Assembly: GCA_905221605.1 (NCBI GenBank)
Contig: CAJNDS010000563.1
Span: 1-64,000 of the forward strand
DNA length: 64,000 bases
Origin: Symbiodinium natans
Taxonomy: Eukaryota; Sar; Dinophyceae; Suessiales; Symbiodiniaceae
Direction of reading: 5' to 3'
The number at the start of each line of letters is the position of its first letter. Position 1 is the stretch's first letter. The notes under the pieces are model-generated. The model searched no databases. It was not told where the DNA came from and saw only the letters and a list, made by a program, of their open reading frames with translations. Shown here piece by piece: positions 1-13,734 of this stretch. The position numbers were made by a program, and so were the translations under genes.

Positions 1-535
1 CTCCGTGCTCGTGACAAATGCCGATTCGCCTCCCATCACTCTTCTGCAACATCAGATGCTTGGATGCCAAGGGCGCCAAGCGGAACAAGAATGCGTGGCA
101 GCACTCTGTCCAGCCTGAGCCTAAACTCCATGGCATGTCAGCGTAACCGCCAAACACATGACCGCCAGCACTTCGCGCCAGCACTACCGTGGGCCCTTGC
201 CGATCGCACTTTCGATGAAAAGCCCCAGGATTGAAGCCGTCTCTAGTGGCCCGGAATAAGAGCTCAAAAGAACTCGTCTTTGAAGTGGGCCGAGCTTGGG
301 CCAGCCAGTGCTCCAGCAAGGCCTCCTGCTCAGGACCGAACAATTCCGTGCAAAAGCTTCGCGATGCCATGCTTAGCATCCCTCTGTGGCACGTGGTGGG
401 GCGTGAGAAATGCTTGTCCGATTCAGGCATTGCCACCAAGAGTATGCGTAGTTGTAGCAGCAGTGGTAGCAGCAGTGGCAGCAGCTGCACTACCAGTAGT
501 TGCGGTAGGTACCGTAGTAGTGTAGTACTCGTAGC
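1..535. other. Host sequence, no gene recognised
   Basis: GC-rich unique sequence. Short open frames exist on both strands but none shows a recognisable domain. From about 440 onward the sequence grades into trinucleotide-rich DNA. Confidence 0.5.
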
Positions 536-539
536 AATA

Positions 540-1078
<539 letters not shown>

Positions 1079-1270
1079 GCGCAGGAGGCACAAGCATTCC
1101 TTTCAGAAACAATGTTATCTAGAGATTTCGGTTCGGCTGTGGGGTTTAGGGAGTAGATTTTCAGGCTTCTAAGCTCTTCGGGGCATGAATGAGAAAAGAT
1201 GCATATGCTTTGAAGCAAGCTTGCACGACTAGAAAACCCTCCCCCCCCCTTACTGTTGCGGCGCGGCGAG

Positions 1271-1342
1271 AAGCCCTAAACGCTAAACGCTGAGCCCTAA
1301 ACCCTAACCCTAAAGCCTAAACCCTAAACCCCAAACCCTAAC
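1271..1342. repeat. Interstitial telomere-like tract (CCCTAAA, degenerate)
   Basis: Degenerate CCCTAAA units (CGCTAAA, CCCTGAG variants). Confidence 0.85.
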
Positions 1343-2805
1343 ACAGGTAACTTACAACTTACAACCTTATCTGGGGGACTCCGGGTTCGAAGACCGAAGG
1401 CAGGCGCTGATCTTGGGTTCCAGCACGCTTGATCTGCCCTAACATTTTACTACGATTGTTCCTTGATCTTTCGATACATTCCATCTATAAGGCATTCATA
1501 CGACTTTGTTATCTCCCATGCGCCTGCAGAACCCCTTCTAGCCCGCCCGATGAGTCCATTCAGAAAAGCCCCGTGTAAATTCCAAAACGTTTCTGTTCGC
1601 ATGAACTGCTGCCGAAAATTCCGATGTTTGTTGTTCGCAAATTCCGAGAACCTATACCTACCCAACTTCTGGGAACTTTCATGTTCACAACATTTCCGAC
1701 ACTTCGGCGAGTTAAAACATCAAGAACACGCCATGAAACGAGACATGTCCACGCACTACAAAGCCTCTGACTCTTGCTCCTACTTCTCCTGCACCCTTTT
1801 CCTTGCTGCAGACTTAGGTGCTGGGAGCAGCTCAAGAATCTAGCAGCGGGGGTATCCTGCACAGATGCCCTCCATGCAAGACCAGATTGCCTACGCCTCG
1901 TCGCACCTGGGCACAAAGGTTGCGCGCGTCCGGGGGTCGGGAGCGAGTTGGAGGATCTGACAGCCGGTAGAGGCGCTCCTCCGGAGGGCTGACTGATCCT
2001 TTCCGGGCGGCGGTTGGAGCAGATCATGGCTACATCAATCTCGCTGCTGATGGTCAGAGGTGTTGTCTTGGACTTTGGGGGAAGGGCCGAAGGTTCAAAG
2101 AGATTAGGAACCGGCATCCAGTTGCATCCGGTCTTGCGGCTGGGATGTGTCGAGTATGCCATTGACGCATAGTCAGCTGGGTCACTCTGAACAGCCTGAA
2201 CAGTCTAAACGCCCCCCTCAAGACCAGCAAACGGCGCTTGGTGGGACACGTGAAGTTGCGAGCCGCTTCATGCCGAGACGAGCGTGCCGTTGTGCGGCGT
2301 CATCTGTTCCACGGAGTCCTCCCGGATCCATTTGTGAGTGCGAACAGCTACGAGGAGTCGGGAAGGGACGAACGGAGCACTGGCCATTGCAGCGAGCACG
2401 CTTGTGGTCAGGGTGCAGGGTACATGCATCAGCCGGCATTAAAGGTTCAAAGGCCTTCATGCAGTTGTGCAAAGGAGCCCCTGCGCGTGGCAATCTCGCT
2501 CTGCATCATCTTCTTGCACTGCTGGCTCGGGAAGCGACTCGTCCCCAAGCCGAACACCCTAAACCCTAGACCCTAAACTCTCAAAAACATGCCCTTGAGT
2601 GCTCATCGCGGTGGTCTCACGTCATGGCTCGTGAACAGCTGTTCAGAGGAATGTCGACAACAGCGCTGGCCAGCAGAAGGCGCGCCACGAGTAGGACACG
2701 CCAAAACAAAGGGCTTGATCAGCCAGCGCCGCAAAGGCAAGGTCGGCAAGCGTGGGGGACGAAACGAACCCTAAATGAGTTTGCGGTTCACATAGCCTAA
2801 TGATT
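1343..2805. other. Host sequence, no gene recognised
   Basis: Overlapping open frames of 60-200 codons on both strands (for example 1560-2162 minus and 2147-2569 plus). None has a recognisable family motif or convincing amino-acid composition. A small CCCTAAA-like patch lies near 2555-2582. Confidence 0.4.
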
Positions 2806-3100
2806 GCCCTAAACCCTAAAACCCCTGAAACCCTAAAACCCTAAAACCCAAAAACCCTAAACCTTGTAGGTAGTACGGGGTCACCTGGCTTCATCTCTCC
2901 AGGCTGCGGGAAGCGATGCATCCCAAAGAACCAGAGGCTTGTAGCTACCAGGGCTCACGAGACACACGTAACGGTAACTGGGTTTAGGGTTACAGGGTTT
3001 TAGGGTTTTAGGGTTTTAGGGTTTAGGGTTTAGGGTTTAGGGTTTAGGGTTTAGGGTTTAGGGTTTAGGGTTTTAGGGTTTAGGGTTTAGGGTTTAGGGT
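2806..3100. repeat. Pair of oppositely oriented telomere-like tracts
   Basis: CCCTAAA units at 2806-2863 and TTTAGGG units at 2981-3100, separated by about 117 bp of unique sequence. The second tract is nearly pure. Confidence 0.9.
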
Positions 3101-3400
3101 AGCTTGGGGGCAGGGGATCACGACCTGTCGCCGCGGCACCCATGACCCTGTGCTGCTTTGGGCACGGAAAGCGATGGCGGCGTCTCCATTGGTGTTGCAG
3201 GCGGCGTTACTAAGGCGCGCTTAAAGGCCTTCATCAACCCGCTCTTCACACCCACAACCCCACCACCCTAAAGCCCAGAGCCACTGCACTCCAACTTTGC
3301 ACCTGCGCCTCACGCTTAAGCTGAGCCGCTTAATCAGAGCCCCGCAAACACCTCAAACAACATCTGACAACCCTGAGCCCTATAAGCCCTGTAACTAGGC

Positions 3401-3492
3401 TGCCCAGTAACCTGGGCTCAAAAAGGGTGCCCTCTTTTGCCAAAAGGGGTTTATAAGGGAACCTAAACCCCCAATAAGGGTACTACTGGGCA
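3401..3492. repeat. Foldback element
   Basis: Terminal TGCCCAGTA (3401-3409) is matched by its inverse TACTGGGCA (3484-3492) around an AT-richer core. This fits a miniature inverted-repeat element or its relic. No target duplication is clear. Confidence 0.45.
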
Positions 3493-5777
3493 TCCTAGGT
3501 AAACACAAAACAAATCGCGGAGGACAACCAAGAAGCTCCAAGATGCCACCTCGGGCCGAGCATTGCGAGATTCGAGTAACGAGTGGCCATCGCTGCTTGG
3601 GAGCTCTGCAAAAACTCGTCCTCGAGCTTAAGGCTCTAGAGTTTTTTGTAGAAGCTACCGTCTGCTAGTATTGCTGCTGACAGTCAAGGAGCCGGAGCAG
3701 GGCCTAGGGACGGGATGACGAGAGCCCATCCGTGTTGAGAGCTGAAGCCTCCCAAGCCCACGGTCACTGAACTCCCTTGAAGGTCATGCCGCCATGCAGA
3801 TCGGAAATCACGGAAACGAATCAAGAGAAGTCAGGCAGCTTCGCATTGTCCACTCGATCGATCCTGCATCGTTGTGCTCCCAGCGCACAAGCTGAGGGTG
3901 CAAGATGACCTAAACATGCCACCACGACTGGAGCTCACGGCAACGAATCAGGATGAATCAGGCGACTTCAGACGGTCCAAGCGGTCCATTCAAGCTATCC
4001 GGCATGGTTGTGTCAGAGCACAGGATGAGACTTCATGTTACCCAAGCTTTTCATTGGTGCATGGGGGGGGGGGGGGGGGGGGGGCACCGATGAACCAGCA
4101 AACTGGCAGTTGAAGACGACAGCCGCCACAAGAATGAACAACTTCTGGAGCGAGAGCTGATTGCACGGAGCTGTCTGCCATGGTCTCATCAGTTTAATCC
4201 GTTCATTGCTTCCGATGGCCGTGTGTTCGACGGAAGGGCCCGTGATGATGCGCACAGTGCTGCAGAGCGTTTCCCGCTTGCGACCACGCCGCCTGTTGCA
4301 GAAGAGTCACCACGGGAAACGCGCAAAGTGTGGCAGTGAGACTTTCTGACTAAAGTTGGGCAACGACAGGCAAAACAAGTGCGGGCAAATGATCTGCTGC
4401 CTTCCTTACAACCTCCGTTTGGGTCGGCAAAGACATCCGTTGAGTTGTATGCAGGTGTGCATTCCATGACGGGCTGGCAAGAGACCTGACGGCACGTGGC
4501 AGCGCGGCAGATAAATGTGTAGACAGACACATTGAGTTGCTATCAAGTGCGCCATGCGTTACGACGATCGTGCTTCCCACGCATCATCTCGCTGCAAAGA
4601 AGTCCCGATGCCTGTGCCGGGCTCTACGTCCGAAACTAAGCTCTAGAAATCCAAGTTGGACTCTTCTACTGACTGCAAGGAATCCTGTGACGCTACAGCA
4701 GCGGATGGATATAGACTCTTCAGGGCGAGGCCATCTGCGCAGCCACAGGCTGTGGCATGTTCGCTGGCGCATGCGCGCTGTGGCAGCTGGCATCACCAAG
4801 CTATCCCCAGACCATGAGCTTCTCTTAGGGCATTTCTGAAGCAAGCTGGCAGCTGTGCATCAGTACTGACTTCAATCCACTTCAAGTGTCAAACCTGGTG
4901 GTGCAAGTTAACCTGCTGTGGCAGGGTCGGACCCACAAGCATTGCTAGTCTTCAACAACTGCTGCCCTGCAACAGCGAGGCCATCTCACTTGATCTTGTG
5001 CGGCCTCGGGGTTTAAGGATTCAGGCTTGGAGGTCGAGGGCTAGACCTCACCAGCGTTTGGTTCACATGTGCTGAGTACCTTCTCCGAGGGTGAGACAGA
5101 AGCAAAGCATGGTTGCAAGGGTGAGTTCAACCACGCTCAAACTACCTGGAACGCACCGCTGCCACAGAGATGTGCAGTTCTGACAACGTTTGATGCTGCT
5201 CTGGCTGGGACGCCTTGACGATCCCAGCGAGGTACTTCTCATTTCCTGATGACACGACTCGACCCCGAGCTAGTTTGGCCTGAGACCCACAACATTTTAC
5301 AGGGCAAGCGCGCCACTTCACCTTGTAGTGATACGGGACCTGGCCATCAGACATCGACGATCTATGGGGACTGCTGGGACTACTGCTTGGCCTTTGCCGG
5401 TGAGACCCTGAGATCGGATGATGAGCGCCGAGGAGGCTGCCCAAGGAGCACCATTGTCGTCAATATCATCGTGCTTGCAACCAGCGCTGCCAGGAATCTT
5501 GTGAAAAAATGTGACACTTCGAATCTCTAAATTGTCTTGCCTTCTTGGGCCCACCTTTTTCAATGTTTGTGTACGGCACCTAGCATTTAGGGTGCCAAAA
5601 GAGGCTTAGGGTTTAGGATTTATGAGTTTAGGGACTTTTTGAAGAACAGCCTCCTAAGGCTTCGGAACGGATTAGCCCCGGCTGTGGATGGCTCCACAGC
5701 CTGGAAGCGGGAGTTAGGAAGCTTGCAGGGAACCTGAGCACTGAGCGAGCCCAAAAACGTTGGGGACAAACTTCTGT
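3493..5777. other. Host sequence, no gene recognised; contains poly-G run
   Basis: No recognisable protein domain. A run of 22 G occurs at 4063-4084. Open frames of 60-113 codons overlap each other on both strands and look like chance frames in GC-rich DNA. Confidence 0.4.
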
Positions 5778-6281
5778 AACCCTAAACCCTAAACCCTAAA
5801 CCCTAAACCCAAAACTTCCAAACCAAACTTTGCCTAGATTGCAAGGGTGCGCAGCCCGGAGGGTGCGGCGACAAAGTGCTCCAACCTGGGGCAGATGCTC
5901 CCCTAAGCCCCTCAAACCCCTAACGCCCTGAACCGTAACCACTAATTGCTTGAGAACCCCCTCCCCCCCACATAGAAAAATATTCTTGTTTATAAGGGCA
6001 ATATGGGCATCATTCTTGTTTTGGGGGGATTCTTCCCCTCCCAAAAAGTACAAGATGTTCTTCCTTATAAGGGAAATACGGGGATCATTCGATTTCTTGG
6101 GCGGTTCGTCAACAGATAGCCGAAAGACCCTAAGCTCGACGAAGCCTCGTCTGAAAGCGAGCGAAGGCAAGAGGAGCAGCGCTCTCACTTGGCAGGGTTT
6201 AGGGGTTTAGGGGGTTTAGGGGTTTAGGGGTTTAGGGGTTAGGGGTTAGGGTTTAGGGTTTTGGGTTTAGGGTTTAGGGTC
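5778..6281. repeat. Interstitial telomere-like tracts flanking short unique DNA
   Basis: CCCTAAA units at about 5778-5812 and TTTAGGG units (with GTTTAGGGG variants) at 6196-6281. The DNA between them includes an AT-rich internal near-repeat (compare 5970-6020 with 6040-6090). Confidence 0.8.
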
Positions 6282-6543
6282 ACCAATCGCGGCAGCGGAG
6301 CTGGCATCTCAAAATTTGAGCGTCTAAACTAGTTCGTCTTGGGAGGGGCACGTGTCAGAGGATGTTAGCTTTTTCAAGTGGCCTGTGGCTTTACAGAAGT
6401 TTGGGCGCCGTGCATGCTATCAGAAAAGTCCAAGGACTCATGCTCAACTTGGGATTGCCACTTCCGGCAGCACGGGCTTTGGCGCGGCCGGGTACGGCTA
6501 AACTGGCAACATTGTGCTCGCAAGCGCCTTGGTCAGGGCCCAA

Positions 6544-6796
6544 GGTTTAGGGTTTAGGGTTTAGGGCTTGGAGAAGTGAGCTCCTCTTAGGATTCAGGGT
6601 TTAGCCCGGAGAGTCTAACCTGCCAGGTAAGAGGCCTGCCATGGCCCCTCGGTAACTGTTTGGATCATGCACGCTCTCAGGCAGACAGCTCAGAGCAAGA
6701 ATTCTCCCTAGAAAGCTCCAAACCCACAACCCTGAACCCTAAACCCTAAACCCCAAACCCTAAACCCTAAACCCCAAACCCTAAACCCTAAACCCT
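6544..6796. repeat. Interstitial telomere-like tracts
   Basis: Short TTTAGGG tract at 6544-6567 and CCCTAAA tract at about 6730-6796, again in opposite orientations. Confidence 0.85.
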
Positions 6797-6978
6797 GAGC
6801 AAGGCCACATCCACATCCACAGGGCTTGGGGATGCTGCAGCAGCTGTCGGCATGATCCGGGCTGGTGCAAGGGCTCGGATCACCTGTGCTTTCGCCTTAA
6901 AGCCAGGGCCAACCTTGCTTGTCACTATCTCAGCCGCGGGACCTCTCTTGCTGCGTCATCTTGCTCGTTCAGGAATAT

Positions 6979-7058
6979 GGGTACTTCTCTAAGTTAGGGT
7001 CTCTTTTTGGGGGTCCCGCTATTTCGTAGAAAAGGGGCCCTAACTTAGAGAACTACCC
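6979..7058. repeat. 80-bp foldback element
   Basis: 21-bp arms at 6979-6999 and 7038-7058 are inverted copies with one mismatch (core CTCTAAGTTAGGG). The loop is about 38 bp. This is the size and form of a MITE relic or stable hairpin. Confidence 0.7.
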
Positions 7059-9590
7059 AGATGTGAGTTCGAATGCAGTACAGCAAGTATTCGCCATCAT
7101 GTCTTACATGCAAATTCTCAACATGGAGGGAACATCTGTGGGCCGGTGGGCATCCATGGTTGCCCAGCAAGAAGTATCTGGGATGGGCACGTGACTCTAC
7201 TGACCCTACCGGCACCTCAGAGAAGCACCTGAAGTGGGTTGCACCACGGGTCCATATGCTGCTAAGACCGGCAACATGGTGGGCACAAGTGTAATCAGGG
7301 CCCCTGCACCACATCTGCCCGCGAGGCAACGACCGTCCCACATAAGATGGTGCAACTTGTCGAAAGGGTTCTTCGCAAACATGCGCGTCCTAATAGCCTC
7401 TGGACCAGGGGTCTCGGCAACATGGCGCAGAGGTTGCAGCGGCTGACTGGAACTGCTTTCGTATAATGTGTAGTCAAATCACGCCAGCCCTACTCGACTG
7501 CTACGTCGTCTGCCCTTTCCTGTCATCACGGCCGAGGATCACGGCCCTTGTTGCGTCTTCCGAATCACACGACAGGTGTCGATCCAGTTTGGGCACCAAC
7601 CGCGTGAACGATCGGGGATGGCTGCCGGGCCATGTATATGAGTTTTCGCCAGGGAATATGGTGTTGCATGTGCGGCGGATATCGACTAGCAACCCGACAA
7701 ACGACTGGGCCCGTGACTTTCTGAGAACGATCAGCCCCCGCTGGGCTGAGAAGGCTCAAGTCAGCGCACAAGACCGCGACCGCAAATGTCAACACTGCCA
7801 CTCTGTGAGCGCTCTCAGTCGCGGTCGCGCCTGCGCATGCTGGCCAACCATGGCCTGCTGACAACCCTGGGAACATGCCGGTGGATCATCGCACGCAGCC
7901 ATGACACGATGGGCAGGTTACTCAGCAGCAGCTACTGACTACACGTGGCCTCTCAAGCTCAAGCTCATTGAGAACGAAAACTCCTGGATCCTAGCGCTTC
8001 GAATTCTACACAACGTCAAGAGGCCGCTGAGCTTGAAGACAGACACGTCCGTACACGGTACACTGCAACCCGCTGCTTCAACGGAGCCACTCGCGACAAC
8101 GACGCGATTTAACCCCGGTCTGCGGAGAGAACGCCTGAGAATACCTACACTCGTTGAAAAGTGCACAGCCTGATCATCAACTGTTTCGTCCGAGCGCTTG
8201 CGCAACTGGAGAGTACGATTCGGTTTCTCGCGGTCGTGGCGCAGCGCGGTTTGGCCGGATCCCTTGAACGAGCCGAGCTTCCGAAAAAGAGGAAGCGAAG
8301 CTCACTGGTAGCTCTCAATGTCTTGCAAAACCCAGAACCGATGCCACCAGAGTCGCATCGACCACGAAGAAGACTCTGGCTCTATGAGCTAAATGGGCAG
8401 TGAAGTGCCCGAAGGGCCAAAGCTGAAATACAAGAGGCTGTCTGCCCAGACGACGTATTGCTACACTTGCTGCTCTACAGTTGCCATCTCTCTGGTGATC
8501 TTACAAAACCTTCCCATACGCCCTAGAAACTCCCCAAAACGATCTTCACTTCTCGCTCAAGCTCTACGAGGTTCTGAAGATGCGGAGGACCTTCCTTCGC
8601 AGGTCCAAGTGACCGAGGGACTCGGAGAGAAAGGGCCTTATGGGAGGATCTCGGGGTGTGAGCCCCGCAGGAGATTTTCGAAAAATCTTCAAGGAGTTAA
8701 CCCTAAACCCTATAAATTCTAAGGAGATACATGGGGTCGCATCGATGGCTAGGGTGGCAGACTTGCGATTTTTTTCTGGAGTTGCTCCCGGTGTGTAAAT
8801 CATCCGGATGCTCCATGATTCAGCATCGTCCTTGTTCCCCTATCCACCCTCGACCTGGCTCTCTGCACCTCACTCCCGTCTAGCGCCGCTGTCGGAGTCC
8901 TTTTGTTCTCGAAGAACAAACAGATCACACACAAGGAACAAAGTTGGTGGAAAGCCTGCTGGGCAGAGACGCATGCACCACAGAACTGTGTCACACACAT
9001 TTTGAAACCGAGTCGATGTCAGCATGCCTTACTTTGAGAAGGGTACCTCATTCCCTCATTCCCTACTCAACCTCCGTACGCCGAACTTGGATTGGGCTCC
9101 TAGCAATGTGAATGTGGGGGTGATCGCCAGACTCCTCGCAGCACTTGGTCGTGCGAAATTGCCGTCGTGCGTTGTTTAGCGATGTCTTGTCCCTACACAA
9201 AGATGCCACACAGGGACCTCAACAGCCCGACTTTTCCAAATATTGACAGGCTTCCTCTGACAATACACAGGACCTTCACATCGCGTTCAGGATCGTGTGC
9301 CCCTCATCTGCAGAACGCCCAAGTCGGCCGGGAGCGCACTTCGGGGCGACCTGCGAATCATCCCTGTGCCGAGTCTACTCCCTAGATCAACCCATCAAAC
9401 CGGAAACACTAAACCCTAAACCCTCTCATCAGGTTGGGTTGAGTAGCTCAGGGGTGATGTCAAAGAAGCTGGACATCATGTCCCGCCACACCGCGGAGCA
9501 AACACATCAGGGACACGGCTCTCTGCTTGGGGCCTGGGGTCTCGGGCCCCACTCTTCGCCATGCACCATGTTTGATCATGCCATGCGGCT
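7059..9590. other. Host sequence, no gene recognised
   Basis: No recognisable domain in any open frame. A sequence at about 9045-9070 matches the terminal repeat of the 38721-38924 element and is probably a relic end. A small CCCTAAA patch lies at 9408-9425. Confidence 0.4.
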
Positions 9591-9599
9591 TCTGGCACC

Positions 9600-10790
9600 T
9601 TAAACCCTAAGCAACCCTAACCCCGAAACCCTAAACCCCACACCAGTAGCATTCATGAAGTCCACCGCAACTTTTGTGACATGCCTGGGTGCAGCGCCTG
9701 GCCAGCCACATATTATGCTCAACGGCTGCCGCCAGCTGCAGGCTTGGAAGGCAGGAGCACTCTTGTGCGGAAGATGAGTCAACTAAGCATCTCAGAGTCT
9801 TGCTGCTGCTGTGGGAACCTGCGAGAGGATCATTTCGGGCAAATCCCTCGAAGCCCTAAACCCTAAACCGCAGGTCTCTGAGTGACAGTCTTAGGGTTTC
9901 TTGTCGAGAAAAGGGGGGGTGGGTCCCTTCTGTGCAGCCGGAGGCAAGAAAGAGAATGGTAGGTTCCCCCGTCTTCCGGGGCCCTGAACTGACAGCAACA
10001 TGGTCCTGTGATGTGGGCCCTGCATGTTAGGCAATGCCTAAGTTTGGGAAACTGCAGCTTCCCTGGGATATCCCTATGAACCCTAGACCCTAAACCCTTA
10101 ACCAAGAAGAATCCGTGTTGCTGCCACTGTCACTACACAAAACTTCACTTCCTCGATGTTGAAGGACATGTCACTGGAGCTGTTGGCCCGTCTCGGCCTC
10201 TGGATGCCACATTCTTGGGGACCCTCTATGCCTAAGCAATCAAAAGGGTTAGGGTTTAGGGTTTAGGGTTTAGGGATTGGAGCACGTCAATGGCGACCCT
10301 TGCATGGGGGGATGCGAGACCTTTGCGCGCTTTGCATGTCGAGTCCCTGCCGTGCCGGTGTGACTTGCACGACCATGGCACCCTTATGCAAGGGCAAGGA
10401 AGCTATCCCAGGCTGGAAAGGGAAGGATGCTGCTGCAAAGGCTGCCGTGCTTCAACGCGCCTGGAGATGTTGACGTTGGAAGCTGCTTCTTAGCCTATCG
10501 AACCCTGAACTTTGAAACCCCTAAACCCCTAAACCCCCTAAACCCCCTAAACCCCCTAAACACCTAAACTCCAACCCTAAACTCTAAACCAACCTTCGGC
10601 AACGGTCGACAAGGGACCGGAAAGAAGAGGAGGCTCCGAGGGAAGTCGAGTCGCAACTCAAGCCGCTATAGGGGCCCTCAGGAACCCAAAATCCACTTTC
10701 TTGTGATTTTTGGGGGGTTTATAGGGTTTAGAGGGTTTATAGGGTTTATAGGGTTTATAGGGTTTATAGGGTTTATAGGGTTTAGGGTTT
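9600..10790. repeat. Cluster of telomere-like tracts
   Basis: Tracts at about 9600-9645 (CCCTAAA), 9855-9870, 10246-10276 (TTTAGGG), 10501-10590 (CCCTAAA and CCCCTAAA variants) and 10717-10790 (mostly the variant GGGTTTATA). The spacers of 200-400 bp show no recognisable gene. Confidence 0.8.
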
Positions 10791-10799
10791 CAGGCCCAG

Positions 10800-13370
10800 G
10801 TTGAAATTTTGGGGTTTAGGCTTTAGGGCTTAAGGTCTAGGGCTGCCGGCGTCACGAGCCTGTAGTGCCCCCAAAGGGACGGCGACGTGGAGAGTGAGGG
10901 CTGACGCTGTGCCGACATCCACTGTGCAGGGCCCTGAGAATCCGAAAGGAGGCTTCGAAGATATCAGCTCTGACTTGGGCGGCCCTTAAGCCCCCTCTGA
11001 GAAATCTTCCTAAGTATGATCCTCTTAAACCCCAAAAAAGGGAAAATACAAAATATCCCGAGGGCCTGCCTAGCTGAGTTTAGCACTGCTCAGCTGAGGA
11101 TCTCGTCTTGGTGTCTTTGCTACACAGCTACTCAGCTTCGGCCTTCCCTTCCTTGCCATGTTTCCACTGTGACATCTGTGACCCCCATCCGAAACAAACC
11201 GGTTGCAAAATGAGGGCCCGCCCGCAATCCCGAGTCTGCAGAGAGGTGTTGAGACACGCCTGGTGCGACAGATGCGAGGCCCGCGTTTGCAACGGAGACA
11301 ACAGAGACACGAGCGCGCAAGGTCGCGGGAGCAAGGCCGAGTTAGAGCTCTGGTTACCAAAGTGGCCCCTGCGCCGGCCCGAAAGCCGCAAAGCGCTTCG
11401 TCGCCGCCGTCGGTCGAATCTGTCCAAGTGACTTTGGCGACTTGCTTTCGGGGCCTACAACACGTCATCGCGGGGAAGAACCGGGAATGATGATGGGAGG
11501 AACTCCTTTGTAGCATGTGATGCATAAGTCCCCATGGTCCTTGATCAGGGCGATGAGGCGCAGGACCCTCCCAGCTTCTCTGCAGGCAGAGGCAGCAAGA
11601 GCCCAGAAGCTTGCCACAGCGGGCCTCATGAAACTGAGGCGCCGGCCGTTTTGACAAGCATGTTCAGTCGCGCTGGGCGAGATGCGCATTGTCCGCATTG
11701 TCTGAAAGCATCACCTCAGCCCCGGCCGGCCATCAGTAGCCGCACCCTCGGCTGCACTGAAGGGAGTGCGAGGGGAAGTCATCTCAGAGGGGCGTAGATC
11801 GAGCAACGAAACAGCGGCGAACGCACGCCCGTTTTGAAAAGGGGTATCAGTGCGGAGAGCACTTACCAGCAGTTGGAACGTGTCGGCTCCGAACCAGAGG
11901 GCCTGCAGCGCCCCTGAGAAAAGGACAGCTCCTTCTTCCTGAAACTTGGGGTTCTTTGCGACACCTTCTACTCAATGAATTTCAAGTCGGGATCGCCATG
12001 GGTCACCTCAAGCAAGTCTTCGACACTTTGCCGCGAGAGGGTCGAGGCCACCAGAGGAAACCCGAAGAACGGAATAGGCGCAGGGCATGCGCCTTGCAGA
12101 TCAGACGGATGATGGGTCCCGGCTTCAGCTTGGAAAAAAGAAGGATGCTGGAAGCAAACGGCGCAAGGTGAGCAGGTTTTGGGCAAGCACAAGCTGGTGA
12201 GAAGGGGCGTTCCGCAACTTTCCTTCGCTGTGGAGCAGGCAAACCCCAAGATGCCTCCAAGAAGATCTTGTGCCTTCTGAAACACCTCAGCCGCCGAACT
12301 TCCTCAGCTTAAGCGGTTTCTTCCCGAGCCCGAACTCAAGCCCTCAAGGGCTCGCAAGCGCAAGCCTTTACGGCATTGCGCAGCTCAAGCAACAGAAGCA
12401 GAAGCCTCGCAGAGCCATCGACTCAATCTGCATCTCATGGCGCATGCTGCAGATCAACAGCTTCCGATGCCAACAGAAGCAGGCCCGGCAACGGCCACAT
12501 TTTCTGGGCACAATCTGAATGATGCGTGTTCGTCGCTCCTGCTTTTGGCAGAGGAAGCTCTTCACCTTCTTGCAGCTGACAATTCCAGCGGTGCAGGTCA
12601 CGTAGGCTTCTTCCAACTTATGCACGTCTCAGGCCACACGACGAAGTCGGGAGCCGTCAGGGAACTAGGATACGTCTTGAAACATCTGTCGTTCCAGCGA
12701 TAAGCGTTTGGCCAATATAGCGAACATGACTGTTGTCAACATCACAGGTGGCGGACCTTCACACTTGAGCCTCATGACTTGGCAGGACTACTACTACAGC
12801 TACTACCTCCTGCTCCCCCTGCACCTCCTCCTACTACTACTACGACGACTACTACCACTACCACTAGCCTCTTTTCTGCTGATAAGAAACTGGGGCATTG
12901 TGACCTGACTGCGCCACGGCAGAAAAGCCAAGCTACCTGGCGGGCCTCTTCACTTGTGGGGCCACTGTTCTCCAGCGCAGCTCTACCACACTATACCATA
13001 CGATCAAAACCACAAAGACCCTGGTTTCTTCACCACAGCTTGATCTTAGGTTTAAAAATTTAAGGCCAAGGTTACCTCAAACCACATTGCTTCCACCCCT
13101 CGGCTGCACACACATCCTCTAAACCAAATCATAAGATACTTGGCTGCACTCAGGGGGGTAGCTAAAAACTAAACTTTTAGCTGCCATATTAAGAAACCCA
13201 ACAAACCCAAAAAGGTTAAAGATGTAAAGTTACAGTAAAGCACCACAAAGGATAATAGTGGCTGGCCCCCCCTTTTCCACAGAGCTGCGCGAAGATCTGA
13301 GGCCTTTGGCCGAGTCTAGCGGATCGCAATGGGAGCGCCAATTCGTCAGCAAACCGTCCGAACCAGCCGC
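10800..13370. other. Host sequence, no gene recognised
   Basis: The longest open frame is 11070-11657 (minus, 195 codons) with no recognisable domain and competing frames on the other strand. A CTACTA/CTCCTC-rich patch lies at 12785-12870. Coding exons may be present but cannot be supported from sequence alone. Confidence 0.35.
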
Positions 13371-13373
13371 ATA

Positions 13374-13427
13374 AGGTTTAGGGTTTAGGGTTTAGGGTTT
13401 AGGGTTTAGGGTTTAGGGTTTAGGGTA
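13374..13427. repeat. Pure TTTAGGG tract
   Basis: About seven to eight consecutive TTTAGGG units. Confidence 0.95.
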
Positions 13428-13734
13428 CTTAACTTCGGGTTGAGGGGTAGCCCCGGAACAGCAGAAATTGTCGGGCGAGCCTGTCGGCATACGCAACATA
13501 TGGACATACAGACATGTTGTGGCTGGGCAAGTACTACAGTCGCCTGCGCAGTGAAGTCAGACACTCTGAACTGAAACGCTCACTCAGTGTCTGTGGCTCG
13601 CTGCCTCTGGCCGGCAGTTATCCATGCGTTCAGGCGTGGATCGCGTCGTAAGTTGACACAGACTGCCAGCGCAAACGCCCCGACGACAAGCCTGCGATAC
13701 CCGCTACCCCAATGTTCAGGAGCAGCAGAGAAAA

